64,000 nt of DNA from contig JAWWNJ010000102.1 of assembly GCA_037176885.1 (NCBI GenBank), positions 186,001-250,000 of the forward strand. The letters run 5' to 3'. Below, piece after piece: positions 16,917 through 27,604 of the stretch (positions are counted from its first letter, which is position 1; each line of letters opens with the position of its first letter). The notes beneath the pieces are model-generated. The model worked only from the letters and a program-made list of their open reading frames with translations, was not told where the DNA came from and did not search any database. Origin of the DNA: Favolaschia claudopus. Its lineage: Eukaryota; Basidiomycota; Agaricomycetes; Agaricales; Mycenaceae. The position numbers and the translations under genes are program-made.

Positions 16917-18881
16917 TTGCCCGCAGGAAAAATCCCATTGCGTCACCACGTCCACTACCCACCGTTGTCGCGCCACCGGTACCAGTCCCAGCTCTGCCAA
17001 AGCCTGACGAGCCCATGCTCCGACGAGGAGAACGTGTCAGAAAACCAGCAGATCGAAACCGAAACCTTCTACAAAGTCAGATGGCCTCAGCAGCTCCGGA
17101 AACCCGAACCGCTGCCTCAGCCGGCCGAGCCAGAATCCCCTCCCCTCCAAGTCGCAGACCTTCCACAAATCATTGAGGAAGAACCCGAAGTCGAGCTCAT
17201 TGACATTGACGATGCCTTCTTTGCTGGCGTAGCCAATAGCGGCCCGAGTGAAATCCCTACTCCTGCTACACTTACTGAGGAATTCAGCGGACCAGATGCT
17301 GAAAAGTGGAGGGCTACGCTTGCTGAGGAGATGGGCAACTTGGCTGAGAACGATGTCTATGAGATCGTCCCCACACCCGCTGGAGTCAAACCAATCAGCA
17401 CCAAACCAGTCATGCGCATAAAGCTGGACAGCAAGGGGAACATCGAACGATACAAGCTCCGTATCGTCGCCCGGGATTTTGGACAGCAGGGTGGAAACCT
17501 CAAGGAGACCTTTGCTCCCGTTGCGAACCTTGAGTCCATCCGCATCATCTGCTTGCTGGCTGCCAAGTACGACCTGGAGCTGGACCAGATGGACGTATCC
17601 ACTGCATACCTCAACGGTGTCCTCGAGGACGCCATCTACGTCTCACCGCCGGAGGGAGTGGATATTCCAGATGGGTTCTGTTGGCGACTCAAACGTTCCC
17701 TCTATGGTCTGAAAGACGCCGGTCGCGTGTGGAATGTCACTCTCGATGCAAAACTGCTGGAGCTTGGTGCATACCGGCTGGACGCAGAGACATGCCTGTA
17801 CGTCTTCAAGGGAAAGAAAGGGGAAATATGTTACCTGGTGGTCTACGTTGACGACCTACTGCTTGCAGCCTCATCCCGTCCATACATGGACGAGATAAAA
17901 GCTCTCCTCGCATCCACATTCAAGATGCGGGACCTTGGAGCTGCTTCGTTCATCCTCGGGATCGAGATCAAACGGGACCGACAGCGACGCACTATCTCTC
18001 TTTCCCAAACGAAGTACATTGACGCTGTCCTTAAGCGTTGCGGTATGGCAGACTGTAACCCGTCAAAGACTCCAATGGCTACGACCCCTCGCCTCACTGC
18101 TGAAGACCCCGTCGACAACACCACACTACTCCAACAGACCATAAACGGAGAGACAGTGTCATACGCTACTGTGGTTGGCTCAATTCAGTATGCTGTCCAG
18201 GGGACACGACCTGACTTGGCATACCTTGTTGGCGTGCTTGGACGGTACAGTGCAAACCCCAAAGCATGCCACTGGGAAGCTGCAAAGCGCGGCCTGCGCT
18301 ACATGAAGTATACTCGTGACCTTGAGCTGTGCTTCGACGGCTCGGACATTGCTGGGGATCTTGACTTCCACGGGTTCTCTGACGCCGACTGGTCTGGTGA
18401 CAACGAGACTTCTCGATCCACCTCCGGATACGCATTCATATCTGGTCGAGGAGCATTGGGCTGGTCCAGCAAACGGCAAGGCATGGTTGCCCTATCCTCA
18501 ACTGAGTCAGAATACATTGGACTGTCAAACGCCGGGCAGCACCTAGCCTGGTTGCGCACCTTCTTTGCAGAAGTCGGCCACGAGCAGCGCGGACCCACAG
18601 AACTCTTCTGTGATAATCAAGCAGCTATCATCCTCTGTCGGGACCCACAATTCCGAGCACGCACCAAACACATACAGCGCAAATACCACTTCATTCGCGA
18701 CGACATTGTAGCAAAAGGCGAGGCCGTCATTCGCTACGTGTCTACCCACGACATGGTGGCCGACATCCTCACTAAGCCTCTTTCCCGGGAAAAGCATTGG
18801 AAGTTTGCAAGAGCCTTGGGATTACGGTTTACCTCGAGTGGGAGTGTCGAAACCAACGGGAAGCGAGCGAGCCAAACCTAA
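16917..18881 (+). CDS. pol: Copia reverse transcriptase-RNase H part (654 aa)
   Basis: This is in the same frame as the upstream ORF, separated by one stop. RT covers residues about 125-370 with Y310-V-D-D313. RNase H is C-terminal, at about 480-640, with an SSTESEY-type motif and a downstream DNQAA motif. The first 85 or so residues are probably out of frame relative to the ancestral protein, because the better linker lies in the -1 frame up to TGA 17174-17176. The ORF runs past the start of the 3' LTR and ends inside it. The enzymatic motifs look intact, but one polyprotein can no longer be made without recoding or a second start. Confidence 0.88.
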   Translation: MPAGKIPLRHHVHYPPLSRHRYQSQLCQSLTSPCSDEENVSENQQIETETFYKVRWPQQLRKPEPLPQPAEPESPPLQVADLPQIIEEEPEVELIDIDDAFFAGVANSGPSEIPTPATLTEEFSGPDAEKWRATLAEEMGNLAENDVYEIVPTPAGVKPISTKPVMRIKLDSKGNIERYKLRIVARDFGQQGGNLKETFAPVANLESIRIICLLAAKYDLELDQMDVSTAYLNGVLEDAIYVSPPEGVDIPDGFCWRLKRSLYGLKDAGRVWNVTLDAKLLELGAYRLDAETCLYVFKGKKGEICYLVVYVDDLLLAASSRPYMDEIKALLASTFKMRDLGAASFILGIEIKRDRQRRTISLSQTKYIDAVLKRCGMADCNPSKTPMATTPRLTAEDPVDNTTLLQQTINGETVSYATVVGSIQYAVQGTRPDLAYLVGVLGRYSANPKACHWEAAKRGLRYMKYTRDLELCFDGSDIAGDLDFHGFSDADWSGDNETSRSTSGYAFISGRGALGWSSKRQGMVALSSTESEYIGLSNAGQHLAWLRTFFAEVGHEQRGPTELFCDNQAAIILCRDPQFRARTKHIQRKYHFIRDDIVAKGEAVIRYVSTHDMVADILTKPLSREKHWKFARALGLRFTSSGSVETNGKRASQT

Positions 18882-19102
18882 AATCTATCTTTAGGCAACT
18901 ATGACGCAAGTGGATTTCAGGCTCCCCAACTCTGAATCCAACTGCGTCATCGCTAGCGGTGACATGTCACGTCACGTCACGCGCCAAGCTTTTCCTCAGC
19001 TGTTGTTGTTAACTAACACGACGCTGAGGTGAGGCTTCTATTATTCTGTACCCAAGAACACATTACTTACAGTATTCCCTAGCTAATCGTGTATTCTGTC
19101 TA
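18845..19102 (+). repeat. 3' LTR of the copia element
   Basis: A 258-bp copy of 13967-14224 with one substitution. Its right edge coincides with the left TA of a MITE at 19101-19474, so the last bases of the LTR may have been used as the MITE target. Confidence 0.9.
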
Positions 19103-19474
19103 CAGTTGCGGCGAAATCAATTTACTTACCAAATATGGAAATTCCCATCAAAGCCGCCCTACTGCACAGAAAAACGATTCACTGGTCGGTGGAAATACGA
19201 TAGACGGGATGTATTTCTTGTGTAGAATAGGTCTACAAGCCGAATCTGTCATGCTTCTCACAGGTTTTGGCTGAAATTTCCCGGACAAGCTCGCCGGCCA
19301 GCTCGGCAAAATCCATACAAAAACACAGACTTTTCTACACCAAACATACCGGCTTGAGGCTCTCAACATTTTTGTCCACTTGCCGCTTGAAAAATCCATT
19401 CATATCCAAGAAAAAGACGGGGATTGATCGGAATTTCCATATTTGGTAAGTAAATTGATTTCGCCGCAACTGTA
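19101..19474. mobile_element. TA-flanked MITE with TIRs of about 42 bp
   Basis: The two ends are near-perfect inverted repeats of about 42 bases, starting CAGTTGCGGCGAAATCAA, with TA at each outer edge (19101-19102 and 19473-19474). A TA target duplication points to the Tc1/mariner group. At 374 bp with no ORF it is nonautonomous. It was inserted at the outer edge of the copia 3' LTR. Confidence 0.85.
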
Positions 19475-19486
19475 GGTGCATAATAG

Positions 19487-19558
19487 AGCTGTTGTTGTTA
19501 ACTAACACGACGCTGAGCTAATCGTGTATTCTGTCTAGGACGGACGTCCGGTTTTGAG
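19487..19558 (+). mobile_element. Fragment of a second copia LTR plus leader start
   Basis: The sequence matches the right part of the copia LTR with about 50 internal bases deleted (the segment from GTGAGGCTTC to CAGTATTCC). It runs straight on into the first 21 bases of the copia leader. It is therefore a 5' LTR-leader remnant of another copy in the same orientation, cut off at about 19558. Confidence 0.75.
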
Positions 19559-20579
19559 ATTTTCCACAACGTTCCCAAGCCAAATCGGATGAACATATTC
19601 TCCTGCTCCGGAGCGAAGCGGAGGCGCAACTTGTAAGAAATACCAAAATACATGTCATAGAGGAGGGAAAGGAAAAGAGGGAGCACATCCATTGAGCAAC
19701 TACACATACTATATAGGTAGGGCATATCTATTACAGCTGTTTGCATAGTTAATGGCACCTCCTGCATTTTTATGAAAAGAAAGCATTTCAAACGTCCTAT
19801 CTTCCCGCTCTCATATCTCATTCAATTTTCAACCAATTCACACAGTTCAAGTTTTGTTTTGAAGCAGTTCGGCAGGGGTTCCAAGCCGCCGGCAAATAAC
19901 GGCAAATGCTTTCGAAAGGTGATGGCATCATGCCGAGGTTAGTTGTCCCAACTGGGATGTGATTTGCTTCGTTCTGGCTCAATTCTGGACGGTTTGGGGT
20001 GCCATAAAGCAATATTAGCAGAAGAATAGAGCTCAAATCAGGTCTGCAATCACACCTTTTGAAAATATGCAGATACAATTGCTCAGCGCCGAGAACGATC
20101 ACTTGGTGAATAATTTCATTCTGCTGTTAGTGGTTTGCGGTTGTCTTACATTTTGAGCTTGCAGACCTCATTACCTACCTAATGGCTACATACTCTCCAA
20201 AATCGAAGTGATTCTGAACAGAAATGAACACGTTTTTCCAGGTTCGTTGTTCGTATTACCGCCGATGACCGGCAATCAAGGGACGCAAAGGGATCGGATT
20301 AGGGGACAGTTCAGATATAGGATGAAAGCCCTGTCAAAACGCTACAAAATGAGCCTAGAATCATGCTAATTGGTCCATAAATGGTTGTGTAAGGAGCCAT
20401 ACAAGTTCGGACATTTAAATTGCTCTTCATATACAAAATGATCGGAAGTGCCATTAGCTTTGCAAACAGCTGTAATCCATCGGCCATGAGGTTGAAACAA
20501 GGTTGAAGCGCGCAAAGAGGTTCAATTTTGTGTTGGAAATAATCATTGGAATGGCGAGTTGCATGACCGTCGGCCATTG
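19559..20579. other. Gene-free interval
   Basis: Only short overlapping ORFs on both strands. No known motif, TIR pair or LTR was recognised. Confidence 0.45.
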
Positions 20580-20650
20580 CCGAAGTCCGAGGCCTACAAA
20601 CCACCTGGACGGAGATTTGTAAGCATCTGCATTCCGGAGCCCTATACCGA
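20580..20650 (+). repeat. Dispersed direct repeat, copy 1
   Basis: Matches 21493-21581 apart from a small insertion there. Shared blocks include GAAGTCCGAGGCC and TTTGTAAGCATCTGCATTC followed by GAGCCCTATACCGA. The two copies flank the MITE copy at 20995-21132. Confidence 0.7.
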
Positions 20651-20823
20651 ACATGTTGGGTATGTGGACAATGGTCCACATAGGAGGGTAAGCTTGCTTC
20701 AGTGCGAAGAATTCAATATTCTAGCCAAATACGTCCAATTCATCCATGTACAGTAAGTAGTCAATCTTGCTAAATTCGGCAACATTATTGGCTCGAGCAG
20801 TTTTTCGCCCGATTTGGGTAACC

Positions 20824-20867
20824 AATTTATTCAGATGACGAACCTAATTTATTCAGATGACGAACCT
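20824..20867 (+). repeat. Perfect 22-bp tandem duplication
   Basis: The unit AATTTATTCAGATGACGAACCT (22 bases) occurs twice head to tail. No gene is associated; it is probably a slippage or repair duplication. Confidence 0.85.
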
Positions 20868-20994
20868 CAGAGCCGCCTCAGTAACCGCCCTCATATACAC
20901 CTTCAAGACCCTTCTGCTCCTGATGAATCTGGTTGCACACTCAGTGGCCCTGGTTTTTTTGAATTATTAATTTTGACAGCCGAATAGAGCCTAA

Positions 20995-21132
20995 GGCTCT
21001 ATTCGGCTGTCGTGTCTTAGCGTAACTTAGCGTCACTTTGGAGCACTTGGGAAAAATTCCACGCCAAACTTTTGGTGAGAAATACTGTTAAGTGACGTCA
21101 AGTGCTCCGAAGTGACGCAACCGAATGGAGCC
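20995..21132 (-). mobile_element. Short MITE, copy B
   Basis: This is the reverse complement of 224-360, with a few substitutions. Its ends read TAAGGCTC...GAGCCTTA. The left end is preceded at 20975-20991 by an inverted copy of its own first 17 bases, making a terminal palindrome that suggests an aberrant insertion or a fold-back event. No ORF. Confidence 0.8.
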
Positions 21133-22329
21133 TTATACTTACTGGATAGTGGTAAGTATATTCAACACTGGTAGTAGCACAAAGTCTGGTAATTCTTTTG
21201 AAGTTGCTCAGAGCATCCCCTGAGCCCCAGCACTGGTGGCAAATTGCTTGTAACTTGAGGAGGCTTCAAGGTAACTTACACAACTTGATGCTTACTGAAT
21301 TCTTTCTTAATTAGCAAGCAACCATTTAGTATATAGGTGTTGGTAGGGTATATATATTTATTTACAGCACATGGGGTTCAAACAGGTCAATTGAACTTGA
21401 GTTGAACCAAAGTTGAACACTCGGAAAAGTTCATTCGGCGCCAATTCGGTGTGCAGTCCGAAGTCACATGACAATGACAGTGACGGTCATTCCCGAAGTC
21501 CGAGGCCACGGACTCAGGCAGTGCTTACAAAGCATCCGGACGGACATTTGTAAGCATCTGCATTCTGGAGCCCTATACCGATGAATGGGGAAGCAAGCTT
21601 CCCCATAACGCAGGACGCCTCTCACCGCAGCGTGGTAACCACAGGACTACTTCCATCAGTCCCTTCTCTAGTCTCAGCGTCGACATTGTGAACAAACTTA
21701 GAGTGTAGAATCTCTAGGCATTAGCAATCTACAGGGAATGTCCCGGCCACATTTTTTTTTGTTTTGGCCCCATTCGAAAATCGCCTTATTGGGGGAGCTT
21801 GCTCCCCTTTGGTCTGAGGATCCCGGAAAGAGTATGGCTGTGCTGAGTTCTGGCAGCTGATCTCCCACGGCTACGCCATCAGAAATTGATGGTCTACCCG
21901 TGGGATGATGTTGCTGTCATCGCTTCGAGCCTCCGACAACGCCGATGTTGATTCAAACACTGTCCAATTGTTGTTTGGCTCACTAGCTCTTCTGCGAGTG
22001 AATAAATTGAGAGGCGCATACTCATTCCTCATAGTCAGTCTTTCCCCATGTCGATCTTATAGGCTGAAGCCCGTTTTCCGAGGCATCCACTGCAAAAGAA
22101 AAACCAACCTTTTGAAGGTCAATTGTAAATCAAGCAGTTGGCACAATAGGAATCGACGAGTTCTGCCACAGAAGAACCGCAAAGAGGTCTTGAGCAATGT
22201 ATTGCTTGGGATCTAGCAGCAAAGAAGATGCAATTGGAGTGCGCTAGGTAGCTTGATGTTAGCTTGATGTAGTGGTTCAACTTTTTTGGTGTGCTCGGCG
22301 GCTTTTTGATACGGTGATGGGATCACAGA
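21133..22329. other. Interval with a second dispersed repeat, no gene recognised
   Basis: It holds repeat copy 2 (21493-21581) and a short GGGGAAGC-centred inverted repeat near 21586-21606. The helicase N-terminal half, with its Walker A motif, would be expected in the last few hundred bases but was not found. Confidence 0.4.
21493..21581 (+). repeat. Dispersed direct repeat, copy 2
   Basis: Second copy of 20580-20650, with about 19 extra bases in the middle. It lies about 360 bases to the right of the MITE copy B. Confidence 0.7.
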
Positions 22330-23969
22330 GCCACCGGTTATCATTCGGCCCGGACCAAAAGCGCGAAACTCATCTCGTGGACCAACGGGAAAGCATCTTC
22401 GTGAAGCCCTACCTGGGGCTGTCCGTGCTTCGAGTAAAGCTCCCTATCACTGCTGTCTGGGTCGCCGTTACTGCTACTGCAACAATAGAGCGATCCACCG
22501 TCATTGCGCGGAAATTAGGCTTCAAACCGGGTGCATATATAGATGCACGCTACTCTGTTGATCGGCCCAACTTAAAATACATTCCCCGCTTCTATGAGCA
22601 TGCTACCACTGGGATGCAGCACCTGGATCTCAGCTTCGTTATTCCGCCCAATATCACAAAGCCCGAAGACATCCTTCCAACCGCCATCTTCGCTAAAACC
22701 ATTGAGCGTGGTTTTAGCTTCATGCATTTTCTCGACACATTACTTCCCCTTAACATCCCCAATCGTTCTTCCCTCATCAAACTCTACAACGGACTCATGC
22801 CCCTGGACTATCGGCGTAAACTCAAGGCTGATTTTGAAGCTGGAAAAGTCCGAGTTTTAATAGTGACGGATACAGCCGCATATGGCTTCGATGTGCGCAA
22901 CATCCGTCGGGTTATTACGACGGATTTTGAGGAGTCGGAAGACGACTTTGGGGATTCCATTCAGAGATGGGGCCGTGCGGGGAGGGATGGACAGTTAGCA
23001 GAAGTCATCGCATTTGCTCCGCCGTGGGTATGGAATTTACCTGAAGGCACTGCACCATCCACGAAAGCAGAGCAGGACACTTTAATCCCACCATCCATTT
23101 CTGCTCTCGTCATGCGACACTTCACCATAACTCTGAGCCATTTCCTCTTGACAACATTACTCCTGATTGTTGCGGTCTGTTTCACGATCCGAACGCCAGT
23201 ACCGTTGCCCTCGCGATTGTCCAAAAATGGCAGGAACACATCACCCAACAGGCAGCAGAGTCTAGCGAGGGATCCGCAAGTTTGCGGCCGTGCGTAGATG
23301 GTGCTTTTCGGGTTCTCGACAAAGCTATGCGCGAATCACTCACGCACATGCTCGATCGATGGAGTCATCGGAAATGGGAGGAAATTCGACCTTCCCGCGA
23401 ATTACCGTGCTCTGTTTTCTTACCGCCGTTCATCCTCGAAGCTATTCTTGATAAAGCGCACCTTTGCTTCGATCTTGCCAACCTGAAAATCATTGCACGC
23501 GACTGGGAATATTTTGACGAGTGTGGACCTTTATTGCTCAAGTTTCTAGTGGAAACTATGAGCGGCTTCGATCAGATCTACGACGAACTCGTCAATCCCG
23601 GAGAATCGGATGACGGCGGGAAGGTTCCCAAGTCCGCAGAGGCTCGTGCGCCTGCTCGACAGGCAAATATCCCGGTTCTTAAAGAACTCTGCCGCGAGAA
23701 CGGATGTAAGGTGGGAGGTAACAAGGAAGATCTGCTGGACCGGCTTTCTGGGTTTCCCTTTCACATATCCTGTATCGATCTTTCTTACTAGCATCGGAAA
23801 ACCTCTCCCCGGCCGATCTGACGTGGAAAGAATCAAAAAATCACCAGCGCTGGCAAACGCGGGCAAGCCAGCCGCTCTTTCAAACAAAACTAATCTACAC
23901 ACCACTGAGGTTGTACTAAAAGCAGGTAATAAGCGAAAGCTTGCTGATACAGACGGGAAAGAGAATTGA
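22330..23969 (+). pseudogene. 5'-truncated RecQ-like DNA helicase with C-terminal SAP domain
   Basis: The first frame, to about 23080, holds the end of helicase domain 1 (a TATAT motif III-like signal) and most of domain 2, including a QxxGRAGRDG motif VI. Walker A and the DEAH-type box are absent, so the 5' half is missing. Near 23080 the coding frame shifts: a Cys/His-bearing segment like the RecQ zinc region continues in the +2 frame. It leads to a C-terminal part with a SAP-type DNA-binding motif at about 23665-23740. A 40-nt GT-AG intron at 23752-23791 joins this to a last exon ending at TGA 23967-23969, whose product is Lys/Arg-rich. The family is multicopy in mushroom genomes, often as decayed copies. 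Truncation and frame break make this copy non-functional. Confidence 0.75.
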
Positions 23970-24052
23970 TTAATTACAGCTCGCTACATTGCAGTATATA
24001 TAATCGGGTACTCCCTTCTTTACTCCATTACTTTTCATGTATATAGTTTACT

Positions 24053-27000
24053 TCATCCACCTGTAATAAATTCTCCGACATCCAAGATTCCTTTGGACAC
24101 AGTTACTGGAGCCGCTGGAAACCCTGGATCAGCAGAGAGAACAGGTTCAGGCTCGTCTGCCGCAACTGATTGGCCTCCCGTTGTCCTATCAAGAAATATT
24201 TTCAGCTGGCCATTCAATAGCTTTGCGTATCCTAGACCCCATTCATTTGGCACTACATATGGTTGGTTTCGGCCGCCTTCGTATTCGAGTACATGATTTT
24301 GCGGAAGTGATTGCCCAATTGATTGATATCGTGTATGGTCGACGCATCCGTGTGCCGCTGTCCGTTCCGTTTGAGTCCAAAAAGACCGGGGAATGTCTCG
24401 CGTAATTTGCTGATGCCTGCGATGTTCAGACCAACTGCCTCTGCAAGATGCTGGCCATCGAAATCATGACTCTTGGCATTGAATAGGCGCTTTATCCAAA
24501 AATTGAAGTGCTCTTGAAGCAGATCGAGTTCGAGCCAGTGACCAATGCGACCCGAAAGATTTGCAAGATAGTTGTTTAGTACCGCGGTCTTGAGGTCTTC
24601 CGAGAACTCATACAGAGAATTGCATGCGAGCTCGAGAAGCTCATTCCCATAGTTCGTTGAGCCGGCACCCCAAAACGAGAAGCGCAGAAGCTGTTATTAC
24701 GTCAAAGAAAAATTCACGGTGCCATTTTTGAGTGTCACCTTGATAACCTCGAAGGAACGCCCAATATCACCCTCAGCAATGGATGCGCAGAGCTCCATGT
24801 ACCAGAGCGTAACCCGCATGAAATTACACAATGTAACCAATGCCTGGTCACCGTTAGAAAATTCCGTGCGGGCTGCGCTGCAGCTGTTGTTCTTGACCGC
24901 TTTTTTTTTTGCGAGTCGAGCAGGAGCTGCTATAAATCGAAATGAGCTTTGAATTGTAATGAAGTATAATCAGGCTAACGTGTAGCAGACTCAGTCTCCT
25001 CCGGGACAACCTCACCGCTCCATGGTTCACCGTAGACGGTAGATCGAGCTACGTTGAGTCAAATGACCGGAGGCGCTCAAACTTTTCTCGCTCAATCAAG
25101 ACGATATCGTGATGCAGACCGAACGTTCCTTTCGCAAGATCAGAATGCCAGTGAAGCCGAAAGATAGCCTTCTGCCACGCCCACTTCATATGCCAGAGCT
25201 GGATGATCGGGAGGGCCCATTTGTGCTGTTCGTGAGGTGTATCACACTTTGCAGTATAGCGAATGATTTTGCGGATCCGATCGATTGTGAGCTGGTCGCC
25301 GTAAAGCATGAACATCCAATTGACGAGAGAGACAGGAGTAATGAAGAGCTGGGCCAAAAGATTCCGTAGGACACTTGCAGCACCGACTGTAGTTGACTCG
25401 TCAATATTGGTTGCCCGCAAGGTATGAATTTTGCTCTTCCGTAGGCGGAGTCGGTGTTTGTTATGCTTGACTGTGAACAATACCTCAACAGCAGCGCGAT
25501 GAGGCGATAGGGAAGGCACATATTTTAGCCATATGCGCAGGATTGTTGCCGCACCAATACCCCGGACGTGTGGCCAGTCGATATCATCATAGAGCTGTTT
25601 CACCGTCAATTTAGAACGAGCCTTCTGGGCAATGTTTTGGGCAAACGGTTCGCTAAATAGAGCGCCTGGGGGGACGTCCTCGAGCTCTATTACAGTCGCA
25701 GCGGTACCACTCTTGAGTTCGTCTTTGTGACCGAGGGTGTGCTGCCACGCCCGTTGCATCTTATTTACATTGTCGAATAGAAAAAGAAACTGCGGGCCGA
25801 GTGTATCTGTGAACGCGCCAAGGAGTTTCAACCGTACTTCCGAGTCTGCCGCCAGGACATGAAGGCTGGCAAGTGTATGGTGCGCATCACTTAGTCACCG
25901 CCTCATTTGCACTACTGCCAAATCGGACGTAGGCCGAAATTCTTTCAAAACACCCTATTGAAGCCTGGATTTCAACCAATTTGGGGACTTTTTGAGTGGA
26001 CCTTTGACGCACCTACTGGTGCGATTTGGGTTTGGCATAGGAGTGGTGTTTGATATCCCTCGTATTGAGGGTTCTGGAGGCTAACAAGATCGAAATTGGT
26101 GTATACTGCCAAATTGGGTGGGGTGAAAGTTTATAGCTCCTTCAATTATTTAAATTTTGGAAATCCCTCTTGGGAAGTTGTTCCTCTGTTGAAAAAGAGT
26201 CGTTGTGCCAGAGGAATAAGAATTCGGGCAAAAACTGGGATCACAGTTAGCGTTGTCACGGAGAGGCGGTGACTAAGTGACGCACACCATAGTCTTGTAC
26301 GCAATTGACCATTCATGCCGGCACAGCAAAGAAACAAGCTCCCGGTTGGCATTGCATGTGAACGCGAAAAGGCCGATGAGCATGGGGAAGATCACCGCCA
26401 ATCGGTAGCGAAAGAAAAAAAGAACGAGGATAGACGCAGTAACAGCCTTTGCCACGGATCACGCCGTCGAATTTTATCAGTCAAAGGACTGTTCTGTAGC
26501 AGCTCTGCGGGTTCCTCCTTCTCTCCATCACTCCCCGCGTCCGGCTCTTCCTCTCGAGGTTCGGATCCACGCATACTCGAGTCCGTACTCGAGGAGGGGA
26601 GGTCCGACAAATCAAATGGCAGCTGCGCAGCCGCAGATGCAGTTTCTACCACTGGCGTAGAGGGTGAGGGGTGTTCGAACGGAGGATGTGCTGCTGCGCC
26701 GGCGGCTTTCTCGAGTTTTATTCGTGTTCGCGAATTTATAGCAACAGTTGTTGCGACCGCAAAAATTGCCGGTGCGACAGCCGCAATTGTTTCTTCGCTT
26801 TTGAGCATGCTCCAAGAGTTTAAGACTGTTTCCCAACCCCATTTCCGGCAGACGCACAAATCCATGCACAGGTTTGACTAGCTGATTAGCCTCCTTATTG
26901 ACGCGTTCCAATACGACATTCAGTGCCCAATCAATGAGCGCGTTCCGTGTGCTGTTGGTCGCCGGTGGGACAAGGTTGGAGTTAAGACGGAGCGATGGTC

Positions 27001-27604
27001 GCAAAGCATAGCGGGGTAGGGTGAATGAGGGTTCTTCTGCGATTCTAGCTAGCCAGCGCTGAGATTTGACGTGGTGGAAGATGCGATCCACGATTGCGAC
27101 AGGATGGTGAGCGGGGTTCCCTTCTACAGCATGTAGAAATGAAGCGATGGATTGATAGACACTACTGTGCCTATTATACTTTCGCTCAAAGAGAGCAGCC
27201 AGGAAACTGCCGACTGTCGGAAAGCCGGCTTTGCAAATCGCGCGGATAACCACCAAAAGACGGTCCTCAGTGGTTATATCGGCAACTGGCCACTTAAAAA
27301 TGCGTTTCTGATGTTTTGAACGCGTCCCCGGAATGATCCCGTCGAAGAATTCGCCCGCAAACCCGACCACCAAATCAGTGACTAGGGTGTCCTCAAGCGT
27401 AGCTTCATTGAGTGCCGCAGAGCTAGCTTGGGGTGTGATGTGGGGAAGAGGACTCGGATGACCATAGGGGAACATATGCTGGCCATATATTAAAGGCGTT
27501 CCGGGTGTAGGAGGTGTTTGAGGGACATAAGGATAGCAGAAAGGTAAGATAGGACCGGTGCTGGCACCGCTATCGTATTGGCACGTGCGATCATTCTGTG
27601 ACAA
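24053..27604 (-). pseudogene. DUF6589-type gene interrupted by a MITE
   Basis: Minus-strand segments together resemble the large DUF6589 protein of agaricomycetes, whose role is unknown. The N-terminal part (27604 to about 26870) is open for over 240 codons. A middle part (about 26865-26310) changes frame at least twice, consistent with introns or indels. A MITE at 25876-26291 then interrupts the frame. The conserved core (25875-25049), with the FDNVN-type motif, follows. C-terminal segments at about 24950-24720 and 24690-24255 lie in further frames, and the end (24290-24053) needs a one-base shift. Some changes may be introns, but the MITE and the late shift suggest loss of function. The genes of this family are usually over 900 codons, as here. 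Confidence 0.7.
25876..26291. mobile_element. TA-flanked MITE inside the DUF6589-type gene
   Basis: The ends are inverted repeats of about 29 bases: TATGGTG(C/T)GC(A/G)TCACTTAG and then TCACCGCCTC. TA is at both outer edges, consistent with Tc1/mariner-type insertion. The element is 416 bp with no ORF. The flanking DUF6589 reading frames abut across it. The TIR is related to that of 28336-28780. Confidence 0.85.

Larger units (their letters stand above)
13967..19102 (+). mobile_element. Ty1/copia LTR retrotransposon
   Basis: Two 258-bp direct repeats (13967-14224 and 18845-19102) differ by one visible substitution (CCCAGG versus CCCAAG near the end). They enclose the copia order gag, protease, integrase, RT, RNase H. 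No target duplication was found: the bases before the 5' LTR do not match those after the 3' LTR. A TA-flanked MITE sits exactly at the right edge and a fragment of another copia LTR follows, so the right flank is rearranged. The near-identical LTRs indicate a fairly young insertion, but a stop codon and a local frame change split the polyprotein. Confidence 0.92.

Noticed and set aside
13962..19107. Search for a 5-bp target duplication around the copia element
   Set aside because: TTTTC before the 5' LTR does not match the bases after the 3' LTR or after the adjoining MITE, so none is reported.
20824..20867. Possible CRISPR-like direct repeats
   Set aside because: Only two adjacent units with no spacer, in a eukaryotic genome; it is a simple tandem duplication.
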